From Basidiobolus meristosporus CBS 931.73 (lineage: Eukaryota; Basidiobolomycota; Basidiobolomycetes; Basidiobolales; Basidiobolaceae), in assembly GCA_002104905.1 (NCBI GenBank), contig MCFE01000621.1, positions 1-52,098 on the forward strand: 52,098 nt of DNA. Direction: 5' to 3'. Each line of letters starts with the position of its first letter. Within the stretch, counting starts at the first letter, position 1. The position numbers and the translations under genes are program-made. The notes under the pieces were generated by a model that was not told where the DNA came from, did not search any database, and worked only from the letters and a program-made list of their open reading frames with translations. Of the stretch, positions 21,875 through 31,507 are shown one piece after another.

Positions 21875-22945
21875 TGTAGTGGGGTGACAGTGACACCCAC
21901 TGACAGATGTGCTCATTCCCTTATTTTCTACTTCCCTATATCTCTACTACACTTATTTTAGTTTTATCCCATTTGTCTTACCCAATCAGTACTATCCCAT
22001 AAGCCGGTTGACTATCACACCTGCTTACCTTATTGCATAAGTTACCCCTCACTTTATGTAAGATTACTAGCTATAAGTACTTCTATATTAGGCAAGTACC
22101 TGTACCAGTACCCGTGACACATGATCAGCCCGTGTCACCATCCCTGCTATTTCCATACCATATATGGTGTCCCCATGTTACACAGGTTTCAGAATACTGA
22201 TTCCTGATTGGTTGGATGTGCTGTGCCTCTTAGAACCTTCCGGCACCTACTTAGAACATTCTTAGGTCATTCTGATGTCACTAAGATTTCTATTGATCTT
22301 CGGAACCTTCTGGAACACCATGATTAGTAATCACTTAGCCGGTAAGAAAAGTATATAAGGGAGGCTATCCCTCAACAATAAATCATCATCCCTTTTTATC
22401 AATATACCAACTTGTTGATTAGTGTGATCACTGCTACCTGCTGCTACCTGAACTTCCAACCCCAGACCACAGGACACTCCCAGGAAACCGCGCTGACAGC
22501 CAACTGACCTTGGAGGCACTACTTGTGAGGAATACTCAGAGTAGGTATCTTTTATTATATTTGATTCTTTCCCAAGTTTGTTCTTGTACAGGCAAAGCTA
22601 CTTTTCTGTCTTTGTAACTATTGACCACAGCTGCATTCTTATCAAGTCCCTGCTGGTGGAGTTTACAGTTGTTTTGACTTTGGAAGCTTTAGTACATTGT
22701 CATCTCAAAGGACGCTGATCCCAGCACATACTTTTGTTAAGACGCCAACTAAGTTGGGGATTGTAGCTCAATAGTTTTCCCTTGACAAGCTTGTGGCTTT
22801 ATTCCCCTTCACATTAGATTAGAGACAGAACCCAGTATTCCTGGCAAGCTTTTTCCAGAGGCTATTGCACCCAGTGAACACCCCACACACAAAACACTTG
22901 AGAAGTGTTGGACGTATCTCTCCCTTGGACCTATACACCACCACA
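21875..22945 (+). mobile_element. Solo LTR E2
   Basis: A 1071-bp LTR, TGTAGTGGGG to CACCACCACA, flanked by perfect 4-bp duplications ACGC (21871-21874 and 22946-22949). It contains TATA (AGTATATAAGG, near 22350) and CAATAAATC near 22376. No internal region is present, so it is a solo LTR left by LTR-LTR recombination, or an unusually long LTR-like element. It matches the full unit of E1 in reverse orientation. Its first about 25 bp form an imperfect hairpin. Confidence 0.8.
22158..22357 (+). promoter_or_regulatory. CArG box, heat-shock element and TATA of E2
   Basis: CCATATATGG at 22158-22167, then GAACCTTCTGGAA at 22303-22315 (perfect GAAnnTTCnnGAA), then TATATAAGG near 22352. The heat-shock element lies about 40 bp upstream of TATA, as in heat-shock promoters. 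Function is inferred. Confidence 0.55.
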
Positions 22946-22950
22946 ACGCT

Positions 22951-23649
22951 ATGCAGAAGAATCCTGCCTTGGAAGAATGTAAGAAGAAAGGACTTTGCTT
23001 CAATTGCCACCAGCAAGAACATATTGCAAAGTACTGCCCTCAGAGAAGAAATGGACACCAGCCATCAAGAACCTTTAACCGTGTTGAGGCCATGGAGCAT
23101 ATCAACATGAAGGATGAACTTGAAGAAGACTTAGAACTCACATTCCACATGACAGAAGAATACCTATCCCAGATGACCTCAAACTCAGGAAAGCTATTAT
23201 ACTTGAATGGAGTAATCAATGGAGTAGCTGCCAAGATCATGATTGACTCAGGAGCATTGCATGAATACATGTCAGAGCAATTTGCTCTGAAAGCTGGGAT
23301 CAACTCAGAACCTACCAAATCAACTTCAGTCTCAACAGCTGATGGGAACTCTCACATAATCAACCATATTACTCAGCCAGTAAGAATGAAGATCAATGAC
23401 TATGAAGAAGACCTACAGGCTTATATATTTGGGAACTGCAAGTTTGACCTTGTACTTGGAAAAACCTGGCTATTTTGTTGTAATCCATCAATCAACTGGA
23501 GAACCCATGCTACTCAGATCCAAAAAGACAACAAGACCTATGAGCTATTACCTGCCAGGCTGGATTTTAACTTGGTCAATTCCAGTATGTGTGAGACAAG
23601 TGAACTTAGCAAGACCCAGTTCTGTAGAGCGCTTAGAAAAGGTACTTAG
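22951..23649 (+). CDS. G1 nucleocapsid knuckle and retropepsin segment
   Basis: An open stretch of 232 codons continuing gag-pol after E2. A CCHC knuckle (CFNCHQQEHIAKYC) lies near residues 18-31. The aspartic protease follows at about residues 95-180 with the active-site IMIDSGALHEYMS and a second motif FDLVLGKTWLF. The apparent start is only where the frame reopens, since E2 cut the original frame. It ends in an in-frame TAG at 23647 where the related copy G2 has a sense codon, so protease is separated from RT in this copy. Both active-site motifs look intact. Confidence 0.85.
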   Translation: MQKNPALEECKKKGLCFNCHQQEHIAKYCPQRRNGHQPSRTFNRVEAMEHINMKDELEEDLELTFHMTEEYLSQMTSNSGKLLYLNGVINGVAAKIMIDSGALHEYMSEQFALKAGINSEPTKSTSVSTADGNSHIINHITQPVRMKINDYEEDLQAYIFGNCKFDLVLGKTWLFCCNPSINWRTHATQIQKDNKTYELLPARLDFNLVNSSMCETSELSKTQFCRALRKGT

Positions 23650-24474
23650 ATGTTCCTCATGGTGGTTTTACAGGAGGATTCCTCTACCCCAGCACCCCAG
23701 CAGGTCCAGACTCTGTTGAAGAAATATTCAGACGTGTTTCCAGATGAGCTTGTAAGCCTACCACCAGTCAGAGACAAGGATCATGCCATTTACACAGGTG
23801 ATAGCCCTCCAGTGAGCAAGACACCTTACAGAATGAGTTCATTGGAATTGGAGGAAATGAAGAGACAAATTGATCAGCTTTTGAAGCAAGGATACATCAG
23901 GCCCAGCAAGTCACCCTGGGGAGCACCAGTGCTTTTTGTGAAAAAGAAGGATGGAACACTTAGAATGTGTATTGACTACCAAGCCCTGAACTCAGTTACC
24001 ATCAAGAATAAGTACCCCATACCTCAGATTGATGAGCTTTTGGACCATCTTGATGGAGCCACTATTTTCAGCAAGATTGACCTCATGTCAGGATACAACC
24101 AGATTAGGGTGAAACCAGAAGATATCCCTAAGACAGCATTCAGGGCCAGATATGGACATTATGAGTACTTAGTCATGAGTTTTGGCCTCACTAATGCCCC
24201 TGCAACATTCATGATGCTGATGCAGGTTGTCTTTCAGGAGTACTTAGACAAGTTTGTGATAATCTACCTGGATGACATATTGATATACAGCAAGACAGAA
24301 AAGGATCACATGGTGCACATTGAAAAGGTCTTGAAGAAACTAAGAGAGAACAAGCTATATGGCAAGCTAGCCAAGTGTGAATTCTTCAAGGAACACGTTG
24401 AATACCTGGGACACATAGTGACTAGCACAGGAGTGACCTTAGACCCTAAGAAGTTGAAGTTATCAAGAATTTGA
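23650..24474 (+). CDS. G1 reverse transcriptase segment
   Basis: 274 open codons covering a full Ty3/gypsy RT. Motifs in order: [73 protein letters not shown], then the catalytic [18 protein letters not shown] (YLDD intact). The thumb/connection ends with [17 protein letters not shown]. Near 24447 one base of a G run is missing relative to related copies, giving TGA at 24472. The upstream limit is the TAG at 23647, not a true start. Confidence 0.88.
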   Translation: MFLMVVLQEDSSTPAPQQVQTLLKKYSDVFPDELVSLPPVRDKDHAIYTGDSPPVSKTPYRMSSLELEEMKRQIDQLLKQGYIRPSKSPWGAPVLFVKKKDGTLRMCIDYQALNSVTIKNKYPIPQIDELLDHLDGATIFSKIDLMSGYNQIRVKPEDIPKTAFRARYGHYEYLVMSFGLTNAPATFMMLMQVVFQEYLDKFVIIYLDDILIYSKTEKDHMVHIEKVLKKLRENKLYGKLAKCEFFKEHVEYLGHIVTSTGVTLDPKKLKLSRI

Positions 24475-24515
24475 AGCAGCTCCATAGCATATGAGAACTC
24501 AGATCATTCCTTGGA

Positions 24516-26360
24516 ATGGTTTCCTATTATCAGAGATTTGTCAAGTCTTTTGCAAGTATTGCAGCCCCTTTAACTGATATCCTCAAGAAAGACAATACCT
24601 ATAAGTGGGACATAGCTTGCGAGACTGCCTTCCAGATGCTCAAGAATGAACTTGCTAAGCTGCCAAGCTTAAGAATACCAGACTTCAGAAAAGAGTTCAC
24701 TCTGTGCACAGAGGCTTCAGATTATGCAATTGGTGGAGTGCTGAGCCAAGAACACAAGGGAAAGGACTACCCTGTTGCCTTTGAATCCAAGAAACTGAAC
24801 TCAGCAGAGCAAAACTATCCAGTCCATGAGAAGGAGATGCTTGCTATAGTACACTGTTTGAAGACATGGAGATGCTATATTGAAGGAGTCAAATGCACTG
24901 TGAAGACTGATCATGCCTCCCTCAAGTATATATTTACTCAGAAGGTACCCTCTAGAAGAATGACAAGATGGAGTGAATACATTCAGCAATTTGACCTGGA
25001 GATTGTCAACTGCCCTGGAAAAAACAACACAGTTGCTGACGCCTTATCAAGATTAGATCAAGTTGCACAACTCAACTTGGTGCATGAATCAGATTGGCCT
25101 AGCCTATTTCCAAAGTACTTGGAGGACCAAGCCATTCCTAATGAGGTGGATGAAGATATCAAGAAGATAATCCGTGATGAAGCCAGCAAATTTGTAGTAC
25201 AGGATGAAACACTCTACCAAATTGTTGATGGAAGCCCTATTGCCTATTGCCCTTATGTTTCTTGCCTGGATTTAATACATAAGCTACACAGTGGATATGG
25301 ATATCTTGGGATTGAAGGAACCTATAGCCTTGTGAAAGCCAGAGTATGGTGGCCCAGAATGAAACAAGATATTGAGAAGCTAGTGAAAACGTGCCCAAAC
25401 TGCCAAATCAATCAAGGCCAGCCACAAAGAATTGCCAAACTCTTCCCTTTGGAGCCTGTAAGACCATTTGAGAGATGGGGAATTGACTTTATTGGAAGAC
25501 TGCAAACTACCAGGAAATGCAACCATTGGATCCTAGTAGCAATTGACCATGCCACTAAATGGCCAGTTGCTAAAGCTGTACCAATAGCCAGTGAACAAGA
25601 AGTTGCAAGTTTCATTTACCATGAGATCCTGATGAAGTTTGGATGCCCTGTGGAGATCTTATCTGATAGAGGAGCAAACTTTATGGCAAAGACATTAGAG
25701 GCTTACCTGGAAATGCAGCAGATCAGACACTTGAAAACCTTGGCATATCACCCCAGAACTAATGGAGTCACAGAGCTGTTTAATGGATTATTTGGAACAA
25801 TGCTCACCAAGTATGCAAATGGAGTTGTCAGTAGATGGGATGGGTATATAGACCAAGCACTCTTTGCATGCAGAGTCAGAGTACACAACACCACCCAGCA
25901 ATCACCATTTTACTTAGTGTATGGATGTGAACCAAGGATTCCAGGAGATCTCACACAACCAAAGCTTACAGACACCTTAGAAGATGAACTCAGTCAGCCA
26001 AGTAGACACCAGCAACTGGAACAAAGACGTCAAGAGGCACAGACCAAAGTATATCAAAGTGCAGAAAAGATGAAGCAGAGATTTGATAACACCATAGCAC
26101 CAGAAGCATTGACAGTTGGGAACTTTGTATTGCTAAGAAACAACACTTGGAAGAAGTTTGAGCCACAATGGACAGGACCATTCAAGATCATCAGAGAATG
26201 TCCATTTGCAACTTACCAACTGGTGGACAAACAAGGCAATATCCGGGAAGACTTAGTACATAGGGACAGACTCAAGCTTGCAAGACTTGCTGATAATACT
26301 GAACCATCAAGATATTGGTATCACAAGAAAAGAGATTCAGGAGAACCCTCTCAACTTTAG
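24516..26360 (+). CDS. G1 RNase H and integrase segment
   Basis: 614 open codons after the frameshift; a TGA at 24492 lies just upstream in the same frame. RNase H (residues about 1-180) has motifs YAIGGVLSQEH, HEKEMLAIVHCLKTWRCYIE, VKTDHASL and NTVADALSR. Its first catalytic residue is Glu (LCTEAS) where G2 and G3 have Asp. The integrase zinc domain has HKLHSGYGYLG with Tyr where the second His is expected, then CPNC. The core keeps D, D and E (WGIDFIG, LSDRGANF, NGVTELFNG), with 35 residues between the last two. A GPY/F module follows (WTGPFKII, ATYQLVD). No chromodomain is visible. Confidence 0.9.
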   Translation: MVSYYQRFVKSFASIAAPLTDILKKDNTYKWDIACETAFQMLKNELAKLPSLRIPDFRKEFTLCTEASDYAIGGVLSQEHKGKDYPVAFESKKLNSAEQNYPVHEKEMLAIVHCLKTWRCYIEGVKCTVKTDHASLKYIFTQKVPSRRMTRWSEYIQQFDLEIVNCPGKNNTVADALSRLDQVAQLNLVHESDWPSLFPKYLEDQAIPNEVDEDIKKIIRDEASKFVVQDETLYQIVDGSPIAYCPYVSCLDLIHKLHSGYGYLGIEGTYSLVKARVWWPRMKQDIEKLVKTCPNCQINQGQPQRIAKLFPLEPVRPFERWGIDFIGRLQTTRKCNHWILVAIDHATKWPVAKAVPIASEQEVASFIYHEILMKFGCPVEILSDRGANFMAKTLEAYLEMQQIRHLKTLAYHPRTNGVTELFNGLFGTMLTKYANGVVSRWDGYIDQALFACRVRVHNTTQQSPFYLVYGCEPRIPGDLTQPKLTDTLEDELSQPSRHQQLEQRRQEAQTKVYQSAEKMKQRFDNTIAPEALTVGNFVLLRNNTWKKFEPQWTGPFKIIRECPFATYQLVDKQGNIREDLVHRDRLKLARLADNTEPSRYWYHKKRDSGEPSQL

Positions 26361-26370
26361 TAGGGGAGAA
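26358..26370 (+). other. G1 polypurine tract
   Basis: TAGTAGGGGAGAA lies directly before the 3' LTR (TGTTATG at 26371). The gag-pol stop codon TAG overlaps its first bases. This is the usual plus-strand primer position. Confidence 0.75.
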
Positions 26371-26737
26371 TGTTATGATCTGCCGCTTGAATGTTTAAGT
26401 TAGATCAGTTTTTAGTCAAATCAATTAGTATATGTTTAGGTTATCAGTATATCAGTATTATCTATCAAATCAGTAGCATTAGTCAGCAAATGAATCAGCA
26501 GATCCTTATCAGACAGAAATAGTTATATTAAGTAGGATCTTATTGGGTGATGATGATGCAATCAGATGAGTCATCAGCCACAACCTACATTAGGAAATAC
26601 AATTAGTCAGCAATTGATCTGGCAAAATGTATATAAGGAGCTGCTGGAACCTCAATAAAATCAGTTCAAGTTTTAGTGAATACAATGCTAGCTAAACTCC
26701 CTATTCCTCTACAACTCTGATACCAAGACTTGTAACA
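26371..26737 (+). repeat. G1 3' LTR
   Basis: Starts TGTTATGATCTGCCGC and ends CTTGTAACA. It is followed by CAGA, the right copy of the target duplication. Confidence 0.9.
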
Positions 26738-26741
26738 CAGA

Positions 26742-27610
26742 CTCTTGAAAACTTCCACTTTCTTAGGGTCAAAGGTCACTCCTGTGCTAGTCACTATACA
26801 TCCCAGACACTCAATGTGTTCCTTGAAGAACTCACACTTTGCTGTCTTGGCAAAAAGCTTGCTCTTGCTTGTCTTCTTCCAAACCTTATCAATGTGCACC
26901 AAGTGGACCTCTTCTGTCTTGCGCTATAACAGTATTCCATCTAGGTAGATTACAATAAACTTGCCTAAGTACGCCCAGAAGACTGTTTTCATCAAGGTCA
27001 AGAATGTTGCAGAGGCATTGGTAAGACCAAAACTCATGATCAAGTGCTTGTAATGTTCATATCTTGTCCTGCATGCTGCTCTAGGGATGTCCTCTGGTTT
27101 CACCCTTATCTGGTTGTATCCTGATTTGAGGTCAATCTTGCTGGATATGGTGGCACCATTGGGTTGGTTGAAAAGCTCATTAATCCAAGGTATGGGGTAC
27201 TTGTTCTTCAGAGTCACTGAGTCAGGGGCTCTGTGGTCAATGTGTACCCTAAGCATACCATCCTACATTTTCACAGACAGCATTGGTTCTCCCCAAGGTG
27301 TCTTGCTGGGCATTGTGTCTCCTAGCTCCATTAGTTGATCATTTTGTTTCTACATCTCTTCCAATTTCAATGGACCTATCCTCTAAGGTGCCTAGCTTAC
27401 AAGGGAGTTATCTCCTTTGGCAATGGCATGATTGATATCTCTGACTGGTGGTAGGATTACAAGTTCTTCTTGAGACATGTCTAATACTCCTTCAAAAGAG
27501 TCTGGACTCTCTGGGGTACTGGGGTAGAGGAATCATCCTGCAATACTGCCCTGAGAAACATCCGTGTACTTTTCCTAAGTGCTCTACACTACCTTGTCTT
27601 GCTAACTTCA
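26742..27610 (-). pseudogene. G2 reverse transcriptase remnant
   Basis: The minus strand reads [55 protein letters not shown] and FIVIYLDGILL, where the second Asp of YLDD is Gly. The thumb region ([18 protein letters not shown]) is at 26770-26850. Frames change at about 26920 and stops precede 27260. It is colinear with 23740-24470 in G1. Confidence 0.8.
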
Positions 27611-27659
27611 CCTATGTCCAACACACTGGAACTGACCAAGTTGTAGTCCAGTCTGGCAG

Positions 27660-28940
27660 AGGGTAGTTCATAGATCTGGTTGTCTTTTTTGATTTGGGTG
27701 GCATGGGTTCTCCAATTATTGATTGATTACCATTGAATAGCCCTGTTTTTTCAAGTACCAGGTCAAATTGCAGTTTCCATTATGTGAGAGTTCCTGCCAA
27801 CTGTTGAAGCTGAAGTTGATATTGTGGGTTCCAAGTTGTTTCCAGCTTTTGAGATAACATTTCTGAAATATACTTACATGATGCTTCTGAGTCAATCACA
27901 ATGATGGCAGGTATTCATCAAGTACTCCATTTGAGCAAAAAAGTTTCCCTGAATCTCAGGTCATTTGGAACAGATACTCTTCTGTCATATGAAAGGTGAG
28001 TTTTGAGTCTTCTTCAAGTATATCTTTGACTTCACTATGTTATTAGGCTTCAATGTGGTTAATGGTTCTTGTCAACTGGTGTTCATCTCTTTGCTGAGCA
28101 CAGTACTTTGAGATGTGCTCATACTGCTGGCAACTAAAACAAAGTCCTTTCTTCTTACATTCTTCTAAGCTAGGATTCTTTTGCATATCATCTGTTTCCA
28201 TTAGCCCTGCTTCTGATTGTCCTCTTTTGTGGTGATTGTAGCTTTTCTGATTGGGTACTCTAGGCTTTCCAACTCCAAGCATAGCTGAGTCATGGCCAGT
28301 AGCAATCTTAATGGCTTCTTCAGTAGTTTGAGGTCTTTGATAATTCACTTTCTTGTAAGTCCTTTCCCTCAACCCATTGATAAAGGATTCTACTTGCTTT
28401 AGGGGACCCATTTGTTCAATTTGTCCAAGTTGACACCTATACTGATAAATCTATTCCTAAACCATTCCTTTGTGTCTGAGTGTCTTTAGCTTCCTTATTA
28501 GCAATGTCTGCTGATGTGGAGTCAGAAAAGCATCCTGAACTGCCAACACAAACTCATCCTAGGTTGAGGTAATAGAGCATCACATTACAGTGACAGGCCT
28601 AATGTTGTTGTAGTACCACTGTAAAGCTGCATCTGCTTAGTAAGAAGCTGCATAATGCTACTTGCATTCTGAGGCAACTCCTTCAGCCTTAAGAGCTTCT
28701 TCAATTTGAAAGAGCCATATTTGCAGGTTTTAATTGAATCTACCATATTATGGATTGACCTTCACATCAAAGTTGCCTTTGACAAAGCTCTGCTGGTTCT
28801 TGGCCATGGTAATCAGTCCTTTTGTTGCTGGCTAAGGATCTGGAGAAACTACTATTGTTGGGCTGGAATTTGCTGCTTAGCATTCTTCTATTCTTGATTT
28901 TTTACATCTTGGGAGGCTTCTTCTTTCTTCAGGAGGGAGG
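27660..28940 (-). pseudogene. G2 protease and gag remnant
   Basis: Gag is read from about 28930 leftwards. The best segment, 28043-28411, carries VESFINGLRERTYKKVNYQR, KPRVPNQKSYNHHKRGQ and the CCHC knuckle CFSCQQYEHISKYC. A degenerate protease follows at about 27660-28000. The knuckle is intact, but stops and frameshifts occur both upstream and downstream. Confidence 0.75.
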
Positions 28941-29190
28941 TTTTTGATTTTTGCTGTTACAATGATATAAGTCTATATATAGGAGTTGTAGAGGAATAGG
29001 GAGTTTAGCTAGTATTGTATTCACAACAACCTGAACTTATCATTGTCAAGGCTCTAGTGGCACTTTATATACATTTTGCCTGATCACCTCCTGACTAATT
29101 GTATTCTCTGATTTTAGTTGTGGCTGATGTTCATTCTATTGCATCATCTTCAATTAATTAGATCTTAACTTACAAATCTATTAATGACTG

Positions 29191-29695
29191 TGTCCTGATC
29201 ACATGACAACCATGAACACCCGTGCCAAGTTTCAGCTTCCGAGCTCAATTTCTAAGAGATTCCTTCTGGAACCTTCTACCACCTTCCAGAAAGTTCCTGA
29301 CCATTCCAAACCATTGTTATACAAGGGAACATTCCATGGAAGCTTCCTATTGTATATTTCATAGTCCAGTACCAAATATGGAAATACCAGCTCACATGAC
29401 TTAGTCACATGATCAGGTGACCCAATCCATTTCCCCATCCTGTCTCAGTGCCTTGCCTTCTATATAATTATCCCCAGCACTGCTGCTGTGCCTCACCCCA
29501 CAACCCCATTAGTATTAGCTAATATCTCTTGGCATCAGTATAGCCAAAAAGTATATATAGTCCTATCCCCCCTTAAGTATTCCTCAGTCTGATAAACACA
29601 GGTCTTGATTAAACAGCCTTGCCTTGGAAATCTGCCTTGCCTTGTTGATCCACACCTAGTCCTTTCTTGGTCCTGCCTTGCGTCTATTCATAACA
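29191..29695 (+). repeat. Solo LTR X3, complete
   Basis: A 505-bp sequence from TGTCCTGATCACATGAC to TTCATAACA, flanked by ACTG on both sides (29187-29190 and 29697-29700 read as direct repeats). It contains TATATAA at 29461 and GATAAACACAGG near 29591. It is related, in reverse orientation, to X1 and X2. No coding region is attached. This is the reference copy for family X. Confidence 0.75.
29264..29381 (+). promoter_or_regulatory. Two heat-shock elements and a CArG box in X3
   Basis: TTCTGGAACCTTC at 29264-29276 and TTCCAGAAAGTTC at 29284-29296 are both perfect three-unit heat-shock elements, 7 bp apart. CCAAATATGG at 29372-29381 fits the CArG consensus. All lie upstream of TATATAA at 29461. 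Confidence 0.6.
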
Positions 29696-29838
29696 CACTG
29701 ATAAGGATTTGATGATTTCTCTGCAGACTAAAACCACTGATTTGAAGGATTATAATTATTCACTGATAGGCTAAGCATAATACTAATTGATTTGATTTAA
29801 AACTAATATAACTTTTACATTCAAGCATCATATCATAA

Positions 29839-30888
29839 CAGTGCTCAACAACTTTGTACATCTTGAATATCTATTGAAATTTGGGCCTTGGTATTGCCAC
29901 CACAGTATCTCTTTTGCATGCTATGATAGATTTTCTGTAGGGTTTATCTTTGAGCACTGCAGTTATTCTTGAAAGAGTTGTTGGCATTCCTCTGCTGTTA
30001 CATTGGGATATGACTTAGTTATTAGCTGTGATATTGAGCTACCCAAGTTCCTTGTGTGCAGCAGAGATATTGCATTCTCTACCGGGGATACTGATTGCTC
30101 TGCACATAGCATTCACTCATCTTGTCTCTGGAATATTTCATGATTTCTCTGGGTCATTACATTTATTCTCTCAGCCATTGCACCTAATTGCCTCATTGAT
30201 GCTTCAGTATGAGCTGACAACATATTTGCTGGTATGAGTGATGGTGATGTCATGACTTCTGCTTGCTAGTCTTGAACAAAAGGTATTGCATTTGCCACAT
30301 TCTCATCTGCCTGAGCATGATGGTCAGCCTGTGGCTTGCAAAGATTCTTATTTGCATACTTGACTGAGAGCCTAAGGTATCCATATTATTACCTTCAGTG
30401 TGCACACTGTTAACATGGCCTTTTTTGGATGCAGCCACGCTTGTGGCACTGAATGTCAATGCAAGCTGTTGTCCAGCCATTCTTCTGCTGATGTCAGCAG
30501 TGCCATTAGGTTGGGGCCCAGAAAGCTTCACATTATTTTTTGGCTGCATAAGTATGGAAGTGAGTCAAGCCAAAGGGGAAATTGTGTTACACATTAGTGT
30601 GTGTATGGTGTCACAACTTCATATATCATGCCTGCTACTGTAGGTCTTTACTGAGTCTTACAATCATGTATTTGCAATGTCACAAATACAAGACTATCCT
30701 GAATTTGTATGAGTAATGACAATGAGGTGTTAAATAGCATTATTCTGTTGAGTGTCAAACTATTTGCCCCTTGGAGAAGACTACTTTGATTCAACACAAT
30801 GAGAGAACAAGAAAATAGACCAGGTGGCTATTGTAGCAAGCCTTTCAGCCCTGAAGCACACAGACAGCATATGAAGTATTACAAGGAT
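29839..30888. repeat. Repeat U1, copy 1, right part
   Basis: This aligns with about 41950-42890 of U1 copy 2 across many blocks, for example GGGATACTGATTGCTCTGCA with GGGATTCTGATTGCTCTACA, and GAGCTGACAACATATTTGCT with AAGCTGACAACATACTTGCT. Open frames occur on both strands (plus 30028-30237, minus 30250-30549) without recognisable domains, so the coding strand is uncertain here. Together with 19660-20404 it formed one U1 copy into which G2 inserted; about 0.4 kb of U1 and the 3' half of G2 have since been lost. Confidence 0.5.
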
Positions 30889-30992
30889 CACCTGTACTGT
30901 AACTTTGCTGGCTTCATCCCAGCTTATCTTCTTGATCCACCTCATTGGGAATGGCTTGGTCCTCCAAGTACTTTGTAATAAGCTAGGCCAAT
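30889..30992 (-). pseudogene. G3 linker/integrase stub left of the DNA transposon
   Basis: On the minus strand this matches G1 25080-25210 (codons for PSLFPKYLEDQAIPNEVDED and onward). It continues across the transposon at 32565, where GATTCATGCACCAAG resumes the same G1 sequence. On its left it joins U1 with no LTR. Confidence 0.75.
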
Positions 30993-31507
30993 AGACTTGT
31001 TCCATAGTATTGTGCCAGGGCATGTGGCATAATCTGTGGTCTTTAAGAACAATCAGGCACAATATTGTAGTAACCAGTAGGCAGGATTGCTCTTGGACAA
31101 TTTTGCACCATGTGGGACAATCTTGCACACTATGGCACAATCTGACACAATGAGGTTGGCACAAATGATTGCACCCACTTGTAATGTTTGAATCATGTGC
31201 GCAATTGGATACTGCTATTTTATATACTAATGTGATTGTTGAATTTTCCATATATTATGCATTATGCATCTTGGATTGCATTGACATGGATCAGATCACG
31301 TCAATTGCAGATTTCCTATTTGATTATAGACTTGTGAGTAGAACATCAATAAAAACACCCAGTCATTGTTTGAAGATGATTTTTGCAACATAATGATGGG
31401 ATACATGGCAATTGATGGAGATTTAATCATAATGCATGGAAAATCAGATAAATAAAGTTGATTGCACCAAATCAAATCATCTCAGCCCAATCTTTTCCAA
31501 TTTTAAT

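Larger units (their letters stand above)
20727..26737 (+). mobile_element. Gypsy element G1, complete LTR to LTR
   Basis: G1 spans 6011 bp with 4-bp target duplications CAGA (20723-20726 and 26738-26741). LTRs of about 368 bp begin TGTTATGATC and end CTTGTAACA; by eye they differ at roughly nine positions. It has a primer-binding site, gag, CCHC knuckle, protease, RT, RNase H, integrase with GPY/F module, and a polypurine tract. It is inserted in the RT/RNase H junction of G2 and carries a solo E LTR (21875-22945) in gag. In-frame stops and a frameshift disable it. It is the youngest gypsy element in the window. Confidence 0.95.
20405..29838 (-). mobile_element. Gypsy element G2, interrupted by G1 and X3
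   Basis: A Ty3/gypsy element read leftwards: 5' LTR 28963-29838 (split by X3), gag about 28043-28940, protease about 27660-28040, RT 26742-27600, then G1 inserted at the RT/RNase H junction, then RNase H 20405-20722. Integrase and the 3' LTR are missing; the body ends at about 20404 against U1. It is the same family as G1 and G3. Numerous stops show it is older than G1. Confidence 0.85.
28963..29838 (-). repeat. G2 5' LTR, split by X3
   Basis: On the minus strand the LTR starts TGTTATGATATGATGC at 29838 and ends near 28963. The two parts, 29696-29838 and 28963-29190, together match the G1 LTR over about 370 bp. The gap between them is the X3 insertion. It is considerably more diverged than the G1 LTRs. 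Confidence 0.75.

Noticed and set aside
22809-23058. Two overlapping minus-strand frames at the end of E2
   Set aside because: They cross the E2/G1 junction and lie antisense to gag; the similarity to 4299-4522 only reflects the shared LTR.
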